Numbered from the stretch's first letter, positions 50,495 to 60,754 are shown. The stretch: 64,000 nucleotides of DNA from Neoroseomonas marina (GCF_012927745.1 NZ_JABBKX010000003.1:372001-436000), one strand, 5' to 3'. The notes: generated from the sequence alone by a model not told the origin. Numbers and translations: made by a program.

Positions 50495-51463
50495 TCAATC
50501 GACGCGGATGCCGGCTTCCTGGATGATCGCCTCCCACTTCGTCCGTTCGGCATCGAGCCAGGACTTGGCGAAGGCCGGCGACTGGTCGTCGACGACACGC
50601 ATCGCGAGGTCGCCGAGGCGCGTGCGCACCGACTCCTCTCTCGCCGTGCGGCCAAACGCGCCCGCCACCTGGTCGAGGGTCGCCGTCGGCGTACCCGACG
50701 GCGCAAGCACCATGTGCCACGTATAGGCTTCGAGGCCCGGGAACCCGGCTTCCGCCGTGGTCGGCACGTTGGGCAGCTGCGGCAGGCGCTGGCTGTCCAT
50801 CACCGCCAGCGCGCGCGTCTCACCTCGCTGCACGAAGGGCAGCGTCGTGGTCGCGACATCGACGATGATCGGCACGGAGCCGTTCAGCACGTCCGGCATC
50901 GCCGCGGCGGTGCCGCGATACGGCACGTGGTTCGCCCGCACATTGGCGCGCCGCAGCAGCAGCTCGGTCGCGAGGTGCAGCGCACCGCCGTTGCCGCTGC
51001 TCGCATAGTCGTGCTTGCCGGGCTCGGCGCGCAGCTTCTCGATCAGTTCCGGCAGCGTGCGGGCCGGAAAGTCCTTGTTCACCGTGATCACCATCGGGAT
51101 CACGCCGATCAGCGAAACGGGCGCGAAATCCGCCACCGGATCGAAGGGCAGGCGCGGGAAGAGCGGGCGCAGCACCGAATGCGCGACCGTCGTGTAGAGC
51201 AGCGTCTGCCCATCCTTCGGCGCCTTCGCGACCGCATCGGTCCCGACCACGACACCCGCGCCGGTGCGGTTCTCGACGATCATGCGCTGCGGCAGCGCCT
51301 TGGAGATTTCGTCGGCGAAAAGTCGCGCCGGAATGTCCGTCGGCCCGCCGGCGGCGAAGGGAACGACGAGGCGCACGGGCTGGGTCGGCCAGGACTGCGC
51401 GCGCGCGGCAACAGGCGTAAGGGCCGCGGCGGCGCCGAGGCCCAGCAGATGACGTCGGTTCAT
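50495..51463 (-). CDS. Bug/TctC-type periplasmic receptor
   Basis: A 322-residue receptor with the signal MNRRHLLGLGAAAALTPVAARAQ. Family blocks: VPFAAGGPTDIPARLFADEI (ligand loop with Asp), VENRTGAGVVVGTDAVAKAPKDGQTLL, NGGALHLATELLLRRA, VPYRGTAAAMPDVLNG and NVPTTAEAGFPGLEAYTWHMVLAPSGTP. No TctAB genes are near. It is the second of two tandem paralogues; the two share the same signal peptide start and many blocks. A 12-bp hairpin lies between them. Confidence 0.93.
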   Translation of the reverse strand: MNRRHLLGLGAAAALTPVAARAQSWPTQPVRLVVPFAAGGPTDIPARLFADEISKALPQRMIVENRTGAGVVVGTDAVAKAPKDGQTLLYTTVAHSVLRPLFPRLPFDPVADFAPVSLIGVIPMVITVNKDFPARTLPELIEKLRAEPGKHDYASSGNGGALHLATELLLRRANVRANHVPYRGTAAAMPDVLNGSVPIIVDVATTTLPFVQRGETRALAVMDSQRLPQLPNVPTTAEAGFPGLEAYTWHMVLAPSGTPTATLDQVAGAFGRTAREESVRTRLGDLAMRVVDDQSPAFAKSWLDAERTKWEAIIQEAGIRVD

Positions 51464-51479
51464 GTGGCATTCTCCCGAT

Positions 51480-51508
51480 GGCCGGACGCATGGACGATGC
51501 GTCCGGCC
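51480..51508. terminator. Hairpin between tandem Bug receptor genes
   Basis: A perfect 12-bp stem GGCCGGACGCAT/ATGCGTCCGGCC (51480-51491 with 51497-51508), loop GGACG. A second inverted repeat GGTTAC-N9-GTAACC (51532-51552) lies between it and the upstream gene's stop. The first is a terminator or processing hairpin; the second could be an operator. Confidence 0.65.
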
Positions 51509-51562
51509 CCGTCAACCGCAGGGTAACAGTGGGTTACACCGCGGTCGTAACCACTGCGAGCA

Positions 51563-52543
51563 TCAGCCGTTCGCAGTGATGCCCGCGCTGCGGATGATCG
51601 GCTCCCACTTCGCGATCTCGGCGTCGAGGAAAGCCTTGGCGCTGTCCGGCGTGCTGTCCGCGACGACGTTCATCGTCAAATCCCGAAGCCGGCTGCGCAC
51701 CAGGTCCTGGGACATCACGCGATTGGTCGCCGCGTTGATCGCCTGGATGATCGGCGCCGGAGTGCCCGAGGGGACGAGGATCATGTGCCAGGTGTAGGCG
51801 ACGAAGTTGCGCACGCCCTGCTCGTTGAAGGTCGGCACGTTCGGCGCGACGGGCGAGCGCTGCATGTCGGAGATGCCGATACCGCGGAGTTCCCCACGCG
51901 CCAGGTAGGGCAGCGCCCCGGCGGCCACGTCCATGATGATCGGGATGCGGCCCGACAGCACGTCCGCCATCGCCGCGCTCGACCCCCGATAGGGCACGTG
52001 GTTCACGCGCAGCCCGCCGGCCTCGTGCCACAGCAGCTCGGTCGCGAGATGCACCGCGCCCCCATTGCCCGAGGACGCGTAGTCGTACTTCCCGGGATTG
52101 TTGCGCAGCAATGCGAACAGTTCCTGGGCGTTCGAGACACCGAGCGACGGATGCACCAGCATGATCATCGGAATCTGCCCGCACAGCGCGACGGGGGCGA
52201 AATCCGCGATCGGATCGAAGGGCAGGCGCGGGAACAGCGCGCGCAGCACCGCATGGGCGATGGTGCTGTACAGGATCGTGCTGCCGTCCTTCGGCGCCTT
52301 CGCGACGACGTCGGTGCCGATGACGACGCCCGAGCCGGTGCGATTCTCGACCACGACGCGCTGCGGCAGGAACTCGCTCATGCGGTCGGCGATCAGGCGC
52401 CCGACAACGTCGGTCGGACCACCGGCGGCGAAGGGGATCACCATCCGCGTGGGCTGGGTCGGCCAGGCGGGCGACTGGGCCTGACCGGCGAAGGGCGCCA
52501 ACGCGCCGGCGGCGCCGAGACCGAGGACGTGACGACGGTTCAT
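51563..52543 (-). CDS. Bug/TctC-type periplasmic receptor
   Basis: A 326-residue receptor, paralogue of the next gene downstream, with signal MNRRHVLGLGAAGALAPFAGQAQ. Blocks: IPFAAGGPTDVVGRLIADRM, VENRTGSGVVIGTDVVAKAPKDGSTILYST, NGGAVHLATELLWHEA, VPYRGSSAAMADVLSG. The ligand is a carboxylic acid of unknown kind. It lies 68 bases from the start codon side of the ugpC gene's stop, on the same strand, so it could be read through from the ugp operon, although no clear terminator can be named there. Confidence 0.93.
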   Translation of the reverse strand: MNRRHVLGLGAAGALAPFAGQAQSPAWPTQPTRMVIPFAAGGPTDVVGRLIADRMSEFLPQRVVVENRTGSGVVIGTDVVAKAPKDGSTILYSTIAHAVLRALFPRLPFDPIADFAPVALCGQIPMIMLVHPSLGVSNAQELFALLRNNPGKYDYASSGNGGAVHLATELLWHEAGGLRVNHVPYRGSSAAMADVLSGRIPIIMDVAAGALPYLARGELRGIGISDMQRSPVAPNVPTFNEQGVRNFVAYTWHMILVPSGTPAPIIQAINAATNRVMSQDLVRSRLRDLTMNVVADSTPDSAKAFLDAEIAKWEPIIRSAGITANG

Positions 52544-52611
52544 GCGGATGTTCCTCCCGGCGGGTCAGCGCCCGCGTTCATCCGCACATAGCGCGAAAGC
52601 CCGCGCGCGCG

Positions 52612-53682
52612 TCAATGCCCCGGGTCGATGCGCCGGCCCGTCTCGGCATCGAAGACATGCAGCGCGCCCGGTTCGGGCGCGAGCGCGACGCCCGCCTGCC
52701 CCGCCACGCCCGGCACGCGCGCGGTCAGCGCCGTGCCGTCCGCCAGGCGACCATGCAGCACCGTCTCGGAGCCGAGTGGCTCCGCGAGGTCCACCGTCAG
52801 CGCAAGCCCGTCCGCACCGACCTGCTGCAGGTGCTCGGGGCGGATGCCGATGGTGACCGGACGCCCCTCCCCGCCGGGCCGCGCGCCGTCGGCGAAGCGC
52901 CAGACCGTGCCGCCCGACAGCCGCGCCGCCGCGCCGCCATCGACCAGCGTCGCAGGCAGGAAGTTCATCGCAGGGCTGCCGATGAAGGAGGCGACGTAGG
53001 TGTCGGCCGGCTTCGACCATACCTCCATCGGCGTGCCGACCTGCGCCGCGCGCCCTTCATGCATCACCACCAGCCGGTCGCCGAGGGTCATCGCCTCGAC
53101 CTGGTCATGCGTCACGAACAGCGAGGTGACGGCGAGGCGCTTCTGAAGGCGGCGGATCTCGGCGCGCATCTGCACGCGCAGCTTGGCGTCGAGGTTCGAC
53201 AGCGGCTCGTCGAAGAGGAACAGCTTCGGGTGCCGCACGATCGCCCTGCCCATGGCGACGCGCTGGCGCTGCCCGCCCGAGAGCTGCCGCGGCTTGCGTT
53301 CCAGCAACTGGCCGATCGACAGCAGTTCGGCGGCTTCCTGCACGCGCTGGCGGATCTCGGCCTTCGGCAGGCCGCGGATCTTCAGCCCGTAGGCCATGTT
53401 GTCGAAGACGGTCATGTGCGGATAGAGCGCGTAGGTCTGGAAGACCATCGCGATGTCCCGGTCCGCGGGTTCGAGCGGCGTGACGTCGAGCCCGTCGATC
53501 ATCACCTGTCCCGAGGTCGGCGTCTCGAGCCCCGCGACGATGCGCAGCAGGGTCGACTTGCCGCAGCCCGAGGCGCCGACGATGACGACCATCTCGCCAT
53601 CGGCAATCGCGAGATCGATGCCGTGCAGCACGCGCGTGGCGCCGAAGGATTTCTGCACGCCCTTGATGTCGAGGCTCGCCAC
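52612..53682 (-). CDS. ugpC: ABC transporter ATPase UgpC-like
   Basis: A 356-residue ATPase of the CUT1 carbohydrate/glycerol-3-phosphate family. Walker A is GASGCGKST (about 36-44), the Q-loop [13 protein letters not shown], the signature LSGGQRQR, Walker [14 protein letters not shown] and the switch His in FVTHDQ. The C-terminal third is the OB-fold (TOBE) regulatory domain ([10 protein letters not shown]). It is the last gene of the ugpBAEC-like operon, four bases after ugpE. Confidence 0.95.
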   Translation of the reverse strand: MASLDIKGVQKSFGATRVLHGIDLAIADGEMVVIVGASGCGKSTLLRIVAGLETPTSGQVMIDGLDVTPLEPADRDIAMVFQTYALYPHMTVFDNMAYGLKIRGLPKAEIRQRVQEAAELLSIGQLLERKPRQLSGGQRQRVAMGRAIVRHPKLFLFDEPLSNLDAKLRVQMRAEIRRLQKRLAVTSLFVTHDQVEAMTLGDRLVVMHEGRAAQVGTPMEVWSKPADTYVASFIGSPAMNFLPATLVDGGAAARLSGGTVWRFADGARPGGEGRPVTIGIRPEHLQQVGADGLALTVDLAEPLGSETVLHGRLADGTALTARVPGVAGQAGVALAPEPGALHVFDAETGRRIDPGH

Positions 53683-53686
53683 GCGC

Positions 53687-54583
53687 CTATTTCTCCGTCT
53701 CGGTCAGGCCCTTGATGAACCAGCGCTGCATCAGCACGACGACAGCGACCGGCGGCAGCAGGGCGAAGACCGCCGTGGTCATGATGAGGTTCCACTCGTT
53801 CTGCGTGTCGCCGATGCCGATCATCTTGGTCAGGCCGACGATGACCGTCTCGAGGTCGCGGTTCGACACCATCAGCAGCGGCCAGAGATACTGGTTCCAG
53901 CCGTAGATGAAGAGGATGACGAAGAGCGCCGCAATATTGGTCGTCGACAGCGGCAGCACCACGTCCTTGAAGAAGCGCAGCGGGCCGGCGCCGTCGACCT
54001 TCGCCGCCTCGACATACTCGTCCGGGATCGTGAGGAAGAACTGGCGGAACAGCAGCGTCGCGGTGGCCGAGGCGATCAGCGGCAGGGTCAGCCCGGTCAT
54101 CGTGTCGATCAGGCCGAGATCGGTCATCACCTGGAAGGTCGGGATGATGCGCACTTCGACCGGCAGCATCAGGGTGATGAAGATCATCCAGAAGAAGACC
54201 ATGCGCAGCGGGAAGGAGAAGAACACCACCGCGAAGGCCGACAGCAGGGAGATCGCGATCTTCCCCACTGCGATCAGGATCGCCATGACCAGGCTGTTCC
54301 ACAGCATGGTGCTGGCCGGCACGGCGAAGGTGTTGCGCCCGCCGCCGCCCTGGAACCAGGCGGTGGTGTAGTTGTGGATGGCCTCCGTACCCGGCAGCAG
54401 GGGCACGTCGCCGCGCCCGATCGTGTCGGTATCGTGGGTCGACCCCACGATGGTGATCCAGATCGGCAGCGCGAAGACCGCGATGCCGAGGATGAGGGCC
54501 AGATGCGTGAGGAACCGCTCGCGTGCCTTGCGGCGGCGGGAGGCGGCGGCCAGTGCCTCGACGTCGATGGTCGCGGTCGGCAT
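53687..54583 (-). CDS. ugpE: ABC transporter permease UgpE-like
   Basis: A 298-residue inner-membrane permease with six helices. The EAA loop that contacts the ATPase is [22 protein letters not shown]. Before the first helix comes a charged 25-residue start. The large periplasmic loop after helix 1 (about 45-85) and the C-terminal [12 protein letters not shown] are UgpE-like. Its ATG overlaps the ugpA stop by one base (TGATG). Confidence 0.94.
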   Translation of the reverse strand: MPTATIDVEALAAASRRRKARERFLTHLALILGIAVFALPIWITIVGSTHDTDTIGRGDVPLLPGTEAIHNYTTAWFQGGGGRNTFAVPASTMLWNSLVMAILIAVGKIAISLLSAFAVVFFSFPLRMVFFWMIFITLMLPVEVRIIPTFQVMTDLGLIDTMTGLTLPLIASATATLLFRQFFLTIPDEYVEAAKVDGAGPLRFFKDVVLPLSTTNIAALFVILFIYGWNQYLWPLLMVSNRDLETVIVGLTKMIGIGDTQNEWNLIMTTAVFALLPPVAVVVLMQRWFIKGLTETEK

Positions 54584-55464
54584 CAGTAGTGCACCCGACG
54601 CTCGATGAAGCGGAACTGGACTGCGGTGAGCGCGATGACGATGACCATCAGGATCACCGATTGCGCCGCCGAGGAACCGAAGTTGAGGTTCTGCACGCCG
54701 TCGACATAGACCTTGTAGATCAGCGTCTCGGTCGCGTTGCCGGGGCCGCCGCGCGTCAGGGCGTGGATGACGCCGAAGGTGTCGAAGAAGGCGTAGACCA
54801 GGTTCACCACCAGCAGGAAGAAGGCGGTGGGCGAGAGCAGCGGGAAGATCACCGTCCAGAAGCGCCGGAACGGCCGCGCCCCGTCGATCGCCGCGGCCTC
54901 GAGCACCGAGGTCGGGATCGACTGCAGCCCCGCCAGGAAGAAGATGAAGTTGTAGGAGACCTGCTTCCAGGCCGCCGCGATGACGACCATCGTCATGGCC
55001 TGCCCGCCATTCACCCGGTAGTCCCAGTCGATGCCGATGGCGCCGAAGGCGCGGCCCACCAGCCCGATCGAAGGATGGAAGATGAACAGCCACAGCACCG
55101 CCGCGAGCGCGGGCGCGACGGCATACGGCCAGATCAGCAGCGTCTTGTAGAGGCCCGCGCCGCGGATCTGCTTGTCCGCCTGCACCGCCAGGAACAGCGC
55201 CGCCCCCAGCGCCAGCGCCGCCACCGAGGAGGAGAAGATCACGGTGTTCCAGGCGGCGTTGAGGTAGAGCGCGTCCCCGAACAGGTCGAGGAAGTTCTCG
55301 AAGGCGACGAATTCGGTGCGCAGGCCGAAGGCGTCCTGGCGCAGGGTCGACTGCCAGACCGCCATGCCGGCGGGCCAGAAGAAGAAGACGATCGTCACCG
55401 CCAGCTGCGGCACGAGCAGCAGGTACGGCAGCGCGACGCCGCGAAAGATGACCTTCTTCCTCAC
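54583..55464 (-). CDS. ugpA: ABC transporter permease UgpA-like
   Basis: A 293-residue permease with six helices. The start [32 protein letters not shown] is the UgpA N-terminus, and the EAA loop is [22 protein letters not shown]. It pairs with UgpE to form the membrane channel. It lies 28 bases downstream of the receptor gene ugpB and overlaps ugpE by one base. Confidence 0.95.
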   Translation of the reverse strand: MRKKVIFRGVALPYLLLVPQLAVTIVFFFWPAGMAVWQSTLRQDAFGLRTEFVAFENFLDLFGDALYLNAAWNTVIFSSSVAALALGAALFLAVQADKQIRGAGLYKTLLIWPYAVAPALAAVLWLFIFHPSIGLVGRAFGAIGIDWDYRVNGGQAMTMVVIAAAWKQVSYNFIFFLAGLQSIPTSVLEAAAIDGARPFRRFWTVIFPLLSPTAFFLLVVNLVYAFFDTFGVIHALTRGGPGNATETLIYKVYVDGVQNLNFGSSAAQSVILMVIVIALTAVQFRFIERRVHY

Positions 55465-55492
55465 GGTATCCTCCGCGACGTCGCGCCAGGCA

Positions 55493-56842
55493 TCACCCGC
55501 GGTTCGCGCGCTCGAAGTTGCGCAGCACCTGGTTGCCGCGCGTGGTGGCGTTCGCGAGTGCCTGCTGGGCGTTCTGCTGGCCCTGGAAGGCGCGCTCGAA
55601 CTCCTCCTCCATGATCGTGCGGATCTCGACGAAGCCGCCCAGGCGGATGCCGCGGCTGTTGTCCGTCAGCGTGCCGCCGCCGCGGAGCAGCTGCTCAATC
55701 GGCACGTCGGCGCCGGGGTTGTCGCGATAGAAGCCCTTCTCGCGCGCGATGGCGTAGGAGGCGCGGCGCACCGGGACGTAGCCGGTGTCCATGTGCCACT
55801 GCGCGTCGACCTCGGGGTTGCTGAGGTACTTGAAGAACTCCGCCACGCCCTGGAACTCGTCGCGCGAACGGCCGCCGCCCGCCGCCGGACCCTTGTTCAT
55901 CACCCACAGGCTGGCGCCGCCGATGATGGAGTTGATCGGCGCGTTCGGCGTGCCCTGGTAGTAGGGCAGCATGGCCACGCCCCAGTCGAAGCGCGCCTCG
56001 CGCTGCACGCGGGCGCGGAAGCCGGAGGAGGTGAACATGATCGCCGCCTCCCCGTTCGGGAAGGCAGGCTCGCCGGCGTTGTTGCGGCCGCCGTAGCGGA
56101 AGCTGCCGTCCTTCTGCCAGTCCACCAGCGCCTGCATGTGGCGCTGCACCAGCGGGTTGTTGATCCGCAACTCGGTGCCGAGGCCGCCGAAGCCGTTCGC
56201 CAGCGTGGCCAGCGGGATGTCGTGGATGGCCGAGAAGTTCTCGATCTGCGCCCAGGTCAGCCAGGCGGTGCTCATCGGCACCGCGGTGCCGCCGCCGGCC
56301 TTCAGCTTGGGCAGGATCTCGGCGACGCCTTGCCAGGTCTCGGGGAACTTGTCGGGGTCGACGCCGGCGCGGCGGAAGGCGTCCTTGTTGTACCAGACGA
56401 TGGTGGTCGAGCTGTTGAACGGCATCGACATCATCCGCCCGTCCGACAGGCTGTAGTAGCCGCGGACGCCGGGCAGGTAGTCGTTGAAGTCGATCTGCAC
56501 GCCGGTCTCGGACAGCAGCTCGTGCACCGGCTTCACGGCGCGGCCGGCGCCCATCATGGTGCCGGTGCCGACCTCGAACATCTGCACGATGTGCGGGGCG
56601 TTGTTGGCGCGGAAGGCCGCGATCGCCGCGACCATCGTCTCGGGGTAGGAACCGCGGAAGGTCGGCACCACCCGGTATTTGGTCTGCGTCGCGTTGAAGT
56701 CGGTCGCGCGCTTCTCGAGCATGCCGCCGAGCGGCTGCGCGAGGCCGTGCCAGAACTGGATCTCGATCGGCTGCGTCTGGCCGAGGGCGGGCGCGGCGAC
56801 GCCCAGGGACATCGCCCCGGTCAGCAATGTACGGCGGTGCAT
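55493..56842 (-). CDS. ugpB: ABC transporter receptor UgpB-like
   Basis: A 449-residue periplasmic receptor, likely for glycerol-3-phosphate or a glycerophosphodiester. Signal [22 protein letters not shown] (Tat-like RR). UgpB blocks: [17 protein letters not shown] (W and H of the ligand site), [56 protein letters not shown] and the C-terminal [14 protein letters not shown]. It heads the operon ugpBAEC (56842 down to 52612). No phosphodiesterase ugpQ is present. Confidence 0.94.
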   Translation of the reverse strand: MHRRTLLTGAMSLGVAAPALGQTQPIEIQFWHGLAQPLGGMLEKRATDFNATQTKYRVVPTFRGSYPETMVAAIAAFRANNAPHIVQMFEVGTGTMMGAGRAVKPVHELLSETGVQIDFNDYLPGVRGYYSLSDGRMMSMPFNSSTTIVWYNKDAFRRAGVDPDKFPETWQGVAEILPKLKAGGGTAVPMSTAWLTWAQIENFSAIHDIPLATLANGFGGLGTELRINNPLVQRHMQALVDWQKDGSFRYGGRNNAGEPAFPNGEAAIMFTSSGFRARVQREARFDWGVAMLPYYQGTPNAPINSIIGGASLWVMNKGPAAGGGRSRDEFQGVAEFFKYLSNPEVDAQWHMDTGYVPVRRASYAIAREKGFYRDNPGADVPIEQLLRGGGTLTDNSRGIRLGGFVEIRTIMEEEFERAFQGQQNAQQALANATTRGNQVLRNFERANRG

Positions 56843-56915
56843 AGGGTCGTCCTCTCCCGTTGTGGCGACGCGGCGGCTTATCCGTGCGCCTTTGCCGCGA
56901 GATTACAGAACCATG

Positions 56916-58091
56916 TCAGTTCGATGAAGGGGTGTGTCCGACCAGGCGGGCATAGACCTCGGGATCGGTCGCCCCCTCGGTCCCGAACAGGAGGACGCGG
57001 CTCGTCTCGTCAAGCCCAAGGGCGGTACGGGCGAAGGGTTCCCGCGCCGCCAGCAGCAGGGCGGCGAGGCCCGCGACCGCGCTTTCCCCCGCCACCACGG
57101 GCGGCTGGCGGGCGGCGAGCACCTTCATGCAGTCCACCGCACTGCCATCCGTCACCGCCGCGAAGGCGAAGGCCCCGCGCTCGAGTTCCTGCCAGGCCAG
57201 GAGCGACGGCTCCCCGCAGGCGAGCCCCGCCATCAAGGTGTCGAGGTCGCCCTCGACCGTGGTCGGCTGGCCGGCCTCGGCACTGGCGAGCAGACAGGCC
57301 GCCTTGTCGGGCTCGGCGACGATGACCTTCACCGCGGTGCCGAAGCGCGACCGCATTTGCGAAGACACCGCGGCGGCGACGCCGCCGACGCCGCCCTGGA
57401 TGAAGACATGGGTCGGCGCCGCGCCGAACTGGTCGGCGGCCTCGTCGGCCATGACGCGATAGCCCTGCATGACGTCGCGCGGCACCTCGGTGTAGCCGGG
57501 ATAGGAGGTGTCGGAGACGACGAACCAGCCATTGGCGTCGGCCTGCTTCTGGGCTTCCCGCACCGCGTCGTCGTAATTGCCGGGGACGACGCGGATCTCG
57601 GCACCCCATTTCGCGATCGCGTCGCGGCGGCCCTGGCTGACGTGCTCATGGACGAAGATGACGCAGCCGGCGCCGAAGCGCTGCGCGCCCCAGGCGACCG
57701 AGCGGCCATGGTTGCCGTCCGTCGCGCAGCAGACGGTGATGGCGCGCGTCGCCTCCTTGTGGGTGCCGTCCATCAGCTCGGCCGCGGTCGCCGCATTCAC
57801 GACGCCGCGCCGGGCGAGTTCCGCCTGCAGCAGCCGCATCACGGCGTAGGCGCCGCCCAGCGCCTTGAAGGAGCCGAGGCCGAAGCGGCCGCCCTCATCC
57901 TTGTAGGCCACGCGCGCGACGCGCGCCGCCGTGGCGGCGTCCGGCAAATCCACCAGCGGGGTCGGGGCGTAGCCGGGCCAGGAGGCGATCTCCTCCTTCG
58001 CGCGGCGGAAGCCGGAATCCGGCAGCACGACGACGCCCGGCGTGCCGTGGCGCCGGTTCACGAGGAAGCGGAAAGGGGTGGTCGGGATCAT
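56916..58091 (-). CDS. dpaL: Diaminopropionate ammonia-lyase
   Basis: A 391-residue PLP enzyme of fold type II that splits 2,3-diaminopropionate to pyruvate and two ammonia. The PLP lysine is K76 in YKDEGGRFGLGSFKALGG (63-80), which matches the RFGLxxFK motif of this enzyme. CCATDGNHGRSVAW binds the substrate carboxylate/phosphate and GGVGGVAAAV the PLP phosphate. E. coli DpaL is about the same size. It precedes ugpB on the same strand but with 73 bases between; a common transcript is possible. Divergent from denD. Confidence 0.9.
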   Translation of the reverse strand: MIPTTPFRFLVNRRHGTPGVVVLPDSGFRRAKEEIASWPGYAPTPLVDLPDAATAARVARVAYKDEGGRFGLGSFKALGGAYAVMRLLQAELARRGVVNAATAAELMDGTHKEATRAITVCCATDGNHGRSVAWGAQRFGAGCVIFVHEHVSQGRRDAIAKWGAEIRVVPGNYDDAVREAQKQADANGWFVVSDTSYPGYTEVPRDVMQGYRVMADEAADQFGAAPTHVFIQGGVGGVAAAVSSQMRSRFGTAVKVIVAEPDKAACLLASAEAGQPTTVEGDLDTLMAGLACGEPSLLAWQELERGAFAFAAVTDGSAVDCMKVLAARQPPVVAGESAVAGLAALLLAAREPFARTALGLDETSRVLLFGTEGATDPEVYARLVGHTPSSN

Positions 58092-58230
58092 GGTCGGCCC
58101 TCCAGTCGCGGGGCATGTGGCACGGGAAGCGGGCGGCAGGCAAAGGTGCCAGGCCCGAGGCTAGGCCCCGCGCGCGGTCCGGTGTAGGCGAAGGCGACGG
58201 GGCCCGGCCCCGGGGAGGACAGGAGCGACG

Positions 58231-59214
58231 ATGCGCATCACGATTCTCGGCGGCGGCGGTTTCCTCGGCAAGAAGCTGGCGGCGCGCCTGGCCCGCGACG
58301 GCAGCCTCGGCGGCAAGCCGATCACCGGGCTGACGCTGTTCGACCTGGCCGCCCCGCCGGCGCCGTCCGCCCCCTTCCCCGTGCAGTGCCTCGGCGGCGA
58401 CGTCGCGGATCCGGCGGCGGTCGCGGCGGCAATCCCCGCGGGCACCGAGGTGGTCTTCCACCTCGCCGCCGTGGTCAGCGCGGCGGCCGAGGCCGATTAC
58501 GACCTCGGCATGAAGGTGAACCTGAACGGCACCCTCGCGGTGCTGCAGGCCTGCCGGGCGCTCGGGACGAAGCCGCGCGTGATCTTCACCTCCTCCGTCG
58601 CCTCCTTCGGCGGCGGGCAGGATGCGGTGGTGCCGGACGATGGGCGCCAGGTGCCGACGAATTCCTACGGCGCGCAGAAGGCGATCGGCGAATTGCTGCT
58701 GCAGGACGCGACGCGCAAGGGCTTCCTCGACGCCGTCAGCATCCGTCTGCCGACGGTGATGGTGCGGCCCGGGCGACCGAACAAGGCGGCGTCCTCCTTC
58801 GTCTCGGCCATCCTGCGCGAGCCGCTGCTGGGCCTGTCCACCGACTGCCCGGTGCCGCCGGAATTCGCCGTCTGGATCTGCTCCCCGCGCAGCGCGATGG
58901 AGTGGTTCCTGCACGCGGCGACGATGGACACCTCCGCCATGGGCATCGACCGCGGGATCAACCCGCCGGGGCGCAGCGCGACGGTGGCCAAGATGCTCGG
59001 CGCGCTGGAGGCCGTCGCCGGCCATGCCGCGCGCGAGAAAGTCGGCTTCGTCTTCGACAAGGAGGTCTTCGACATCGTGGTCGGCTGGCCCGCGGCCTTC
59101 GAGGCCGAGCGCGCCCGGCGCCTCGGCTTCGCCGAGCAGGAATCGCTCGAGGACCTGGTGCGCGCCTTCATCGAGGACGACCTCGCCGCGACGAAGGCGG
59201 AACGGGGGCTCTAG
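58231..59214 (+). CDS. denD: D-erythronate dehydrogenase-like NAD-dependent epimerase/dehydratase
   Basis: A 327-residue extended SDR protein. The NAD loop is ILGGGGFLGKKLAARL (4-19); D in LTLFDLAAP selects NAD. Catalytic Ser is in TSSVASFGG and Tyr/Lys in NSYGAQKAIGELL. The order of blocks, including VVFHLAAVVSAAAEADYDLGMKVNLNGT and SIRLPTVMVRPGRPNKAASSF, is that of DenD, which oxidises D-erythronate to 2-oxo-tetronate. The follow-up enzymes (OtnI, OtnK, OtnC) are not in the window. GGAGGACAGGAG precedes the ATG. Confidence 0.87.
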   Translation: MRITILGGGGFLGKKLAARLARDGSLGGKPITGLTLFDLAAPPAPSAPFPVQCLGGDVADPAAVAAAIPAGTEVVFHLAAVVSAAAEADYDLGMKVNLNGTLAVLQACRALGTKPRVIFTSSVASFGGGQDAVVPDDGRQVPTNSYGAQKAIGELLLQDATRKGFLDAVSIRLPTVMVRPGRPNKAASSFVSAILREPLLGLSTDCPVPPEFAVWICSPRSAMEWFLHAATMDTSAMGIDRGINPPGRSATVAKMLGALEAVAGHAAREKVGFVFDKEVFDIVVGWPAAFEAERARRLGFAEQESLEDLVRAFIEDDLAATKAERGL

Positions 59215-59663
59215 ACCTCCGCCACCGCGCCGTCGCGTTCCGCCATCAGCTGGCGCATCGCGTCGTCGATCTCGGCCTTCCGGCCGGTCGCGTTGTCGAT
59301 GACGACGCAGAGCGCGCGCGCCGAGCAGAGCAGCCCGTCGCCCTCCCGCCACATCCCGTACTGATGGACGAAGGAGGTCCGGCGGAAGGAGGCGGTGCGG
59401 ACCGTCAGCAGCACCTTGTCCCGGAAATGGCCGGGCGTGTGGTACTTCACCTCGAGCGAGCCCACGACCGGCCCCGGCGCGGTGGCCGAGAAGGACCCGC
59501 CGGCCCCGACCCACCATTCGATGCGCATGTCCTCGAACAGCGTCAGGTACGCGGCGTGGTTCACATGGGCATAGATGTCGCATTCCGCCCAACGGACCAC
59601 GTGTTCCCGCCAGAGCCCCCACTGGCCCTCGACCCCGAAGCGCTCGCGCAGCGCAGCGTCCAT
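59211..59663 (-). CDS. Acyl-CoA thioesterase (hotdog fold, 4HBT)
   Basis: A 150-residue hotdog thioesterase. The strand VVRWAECDIYAHVNHAAYLTLFEDMRIEW holds the catalytic-type Asp/His region of the 4-hydroxybenzoyl-CoA thioesterase family (D-x2-AHVNH, where D-x2-GHVNN is usual). No signal peptide. GGGAGAGGG lies before ATG 59663. Its stop overlaps that of denD (CTAG). The acyl-CoA it hydrolyses is unknown. Confidence 0.88.
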   Translation of the reverse strand: MDAALRERFGVEGQWGLWREHVVRWAECDIYAHVNHAAYLTLFEDMRIEWWVGAGGSFSATAPGPVVGSLEVKYHTPGHFRDKVLLTVRTASFRRTSFVHQYGMWREGDGLLCSARALCVVIDNATGRKAEIDDAMRQLMAERDGAVAEV

Positions 59664-59785
59664 GACGCGCCCTCTCCCTCTGCCGCGGCGCACTGTGGCG
59701 CGGCGCGGGCAGGCGGGAAAGACGCCGCTTGATCATCCATGACGCGCGGGCGAGGATTCGGGCAACCGGGATGGGGAGGTCATGA

Positions 59786-60754
59786 ATGTTCGCGCGCCGC
59801 CACCTGCCGCTGGCAGGGCTCGGATTGTCGCTGCCGGCCCTGCGCAGCGCGCGGGCCGCCTGGCCCGCCGACCGGCCCATCGAATGCATCGTCCCCTTCC
59901 CGCCCGGCGGCGGCGTGGACGCGGTGGGGCGCTTCGCGACGCATCAGATCACGCCGCGGCTGCCGGGCGTGCGCTTCGTCGTCAGCAACCGGCCCGGCGC
60001 GTCCGGGCAGCTTGGCATGGAGGCGATCTTCAACGCCGCGCCGGATGGCTACACGATCGGGGCGATCGGCAGTCTCAACGTGTCGACCCTGCCGCTCGAG
60101 CGGCCCGTGCGATGGAAGGCGGAGGAGTTCACCTACATCGCGAACATCGTCGACGACGCCTGCGGGTTGTGGGTGCTGGCGAATTCGCCCCTCCGCAGCC
60201 TTGCGGACCTGGTCGCGGCGCTCAAGCGCCGGCCGGAGAGCGTGTCGGTGGGTAGCGCGGCGGGCGTCGGCTCCGACGACCACCTCGTGCTGCTGGGGCT
60301 CGAAGAGAAGGCCGACATCCGCGCCCTGCACGCGCCCTTCAACGGCACGGCGCAGGTGCAGCGCGACCTGCTCGGCGCGTCGGTCGACGTCGCCTCCTTC
60401 AACATGAGCGAGGGCATCGCGCTGATGCGCGAGGGACGCATCCGCTGCCTCGGGCAGGCCTCGCCGACGCGCTGGTCCGCGGTGCCCGACGTGCCGACCT
60501 TCCGCGAGCAGGGCTTCGATGTGGTGATCGGCTCGGCCCGCGGCATCGTCGGTCCGCCGGGCTTCCCGCCGGAGGCGGCGCGCGCCATGGAGGGCGCCTT
60601 CGCCGCGGCCTTCGCCGATCCCGCCTTCACCGAGGCCGCGGAGCGCATCTCCCTTCCGCTGCGCCCGCTGGTCGGCCAGGCCTATCGCGACATGGTGCTG
60701 AACGAAGGGGAGTTGGTTCGGGCGATGTTCGCGCGGCGGCCCTGGCGGCGCTGA
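59786..60754 (+). CDS. Bug/TctC-type periplasmic receptor
   Basis: A 322-residue receptor with signal FARRHLPLAGLGLSLPALRSARA. Blocks: CIVPFPPGGGVDAVGRF, VSNRPGASGQLGMEAIFNAAPDGYTIGAIG, SDDHLVLLGLEEKADI (an unusual version of the HxA block), [45 protein letters not shown] lies just before; ATG 59786 is preferred to an out-of-frame ATG at 59782. It is the first of two tandem paralogues. Confidence 0.93.
   Translation: MFARRHLPLAGLGLSLPALRSARAAWPADRPIECIVPFPPGGGVDAVGRFATHQITPRLPGVRFVVSNRPGASGQLGMEAIFNAAPDGYTIGAIGSLNVSTLPLERPVRWKAEEFTYIANIVDDACGLWVLANSPLRSLADLVAALKRRPESVSVGSAAGVGSDDHLVLLGLEEKADIRALHAPFNGTAQVQRDLLGASVDVASFNMSEGIALMREGRIRCLGQASPTRWSAVPDVPTFREQGFDVVIGSARGIVGPPGFPPEAARAMEGAFAAAFADPAFTEAAERISLPLRPLVGQAYRDMVLNEGELVRAMFARRPWRR

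Noticed and set aside
55316-57325. Open frame of 669 codons on the plus strand antisense to ugpB/ugpA
   Set aside because: Shadow of the ugp genes, with His/Arg/Gly-rich random-type sequence.
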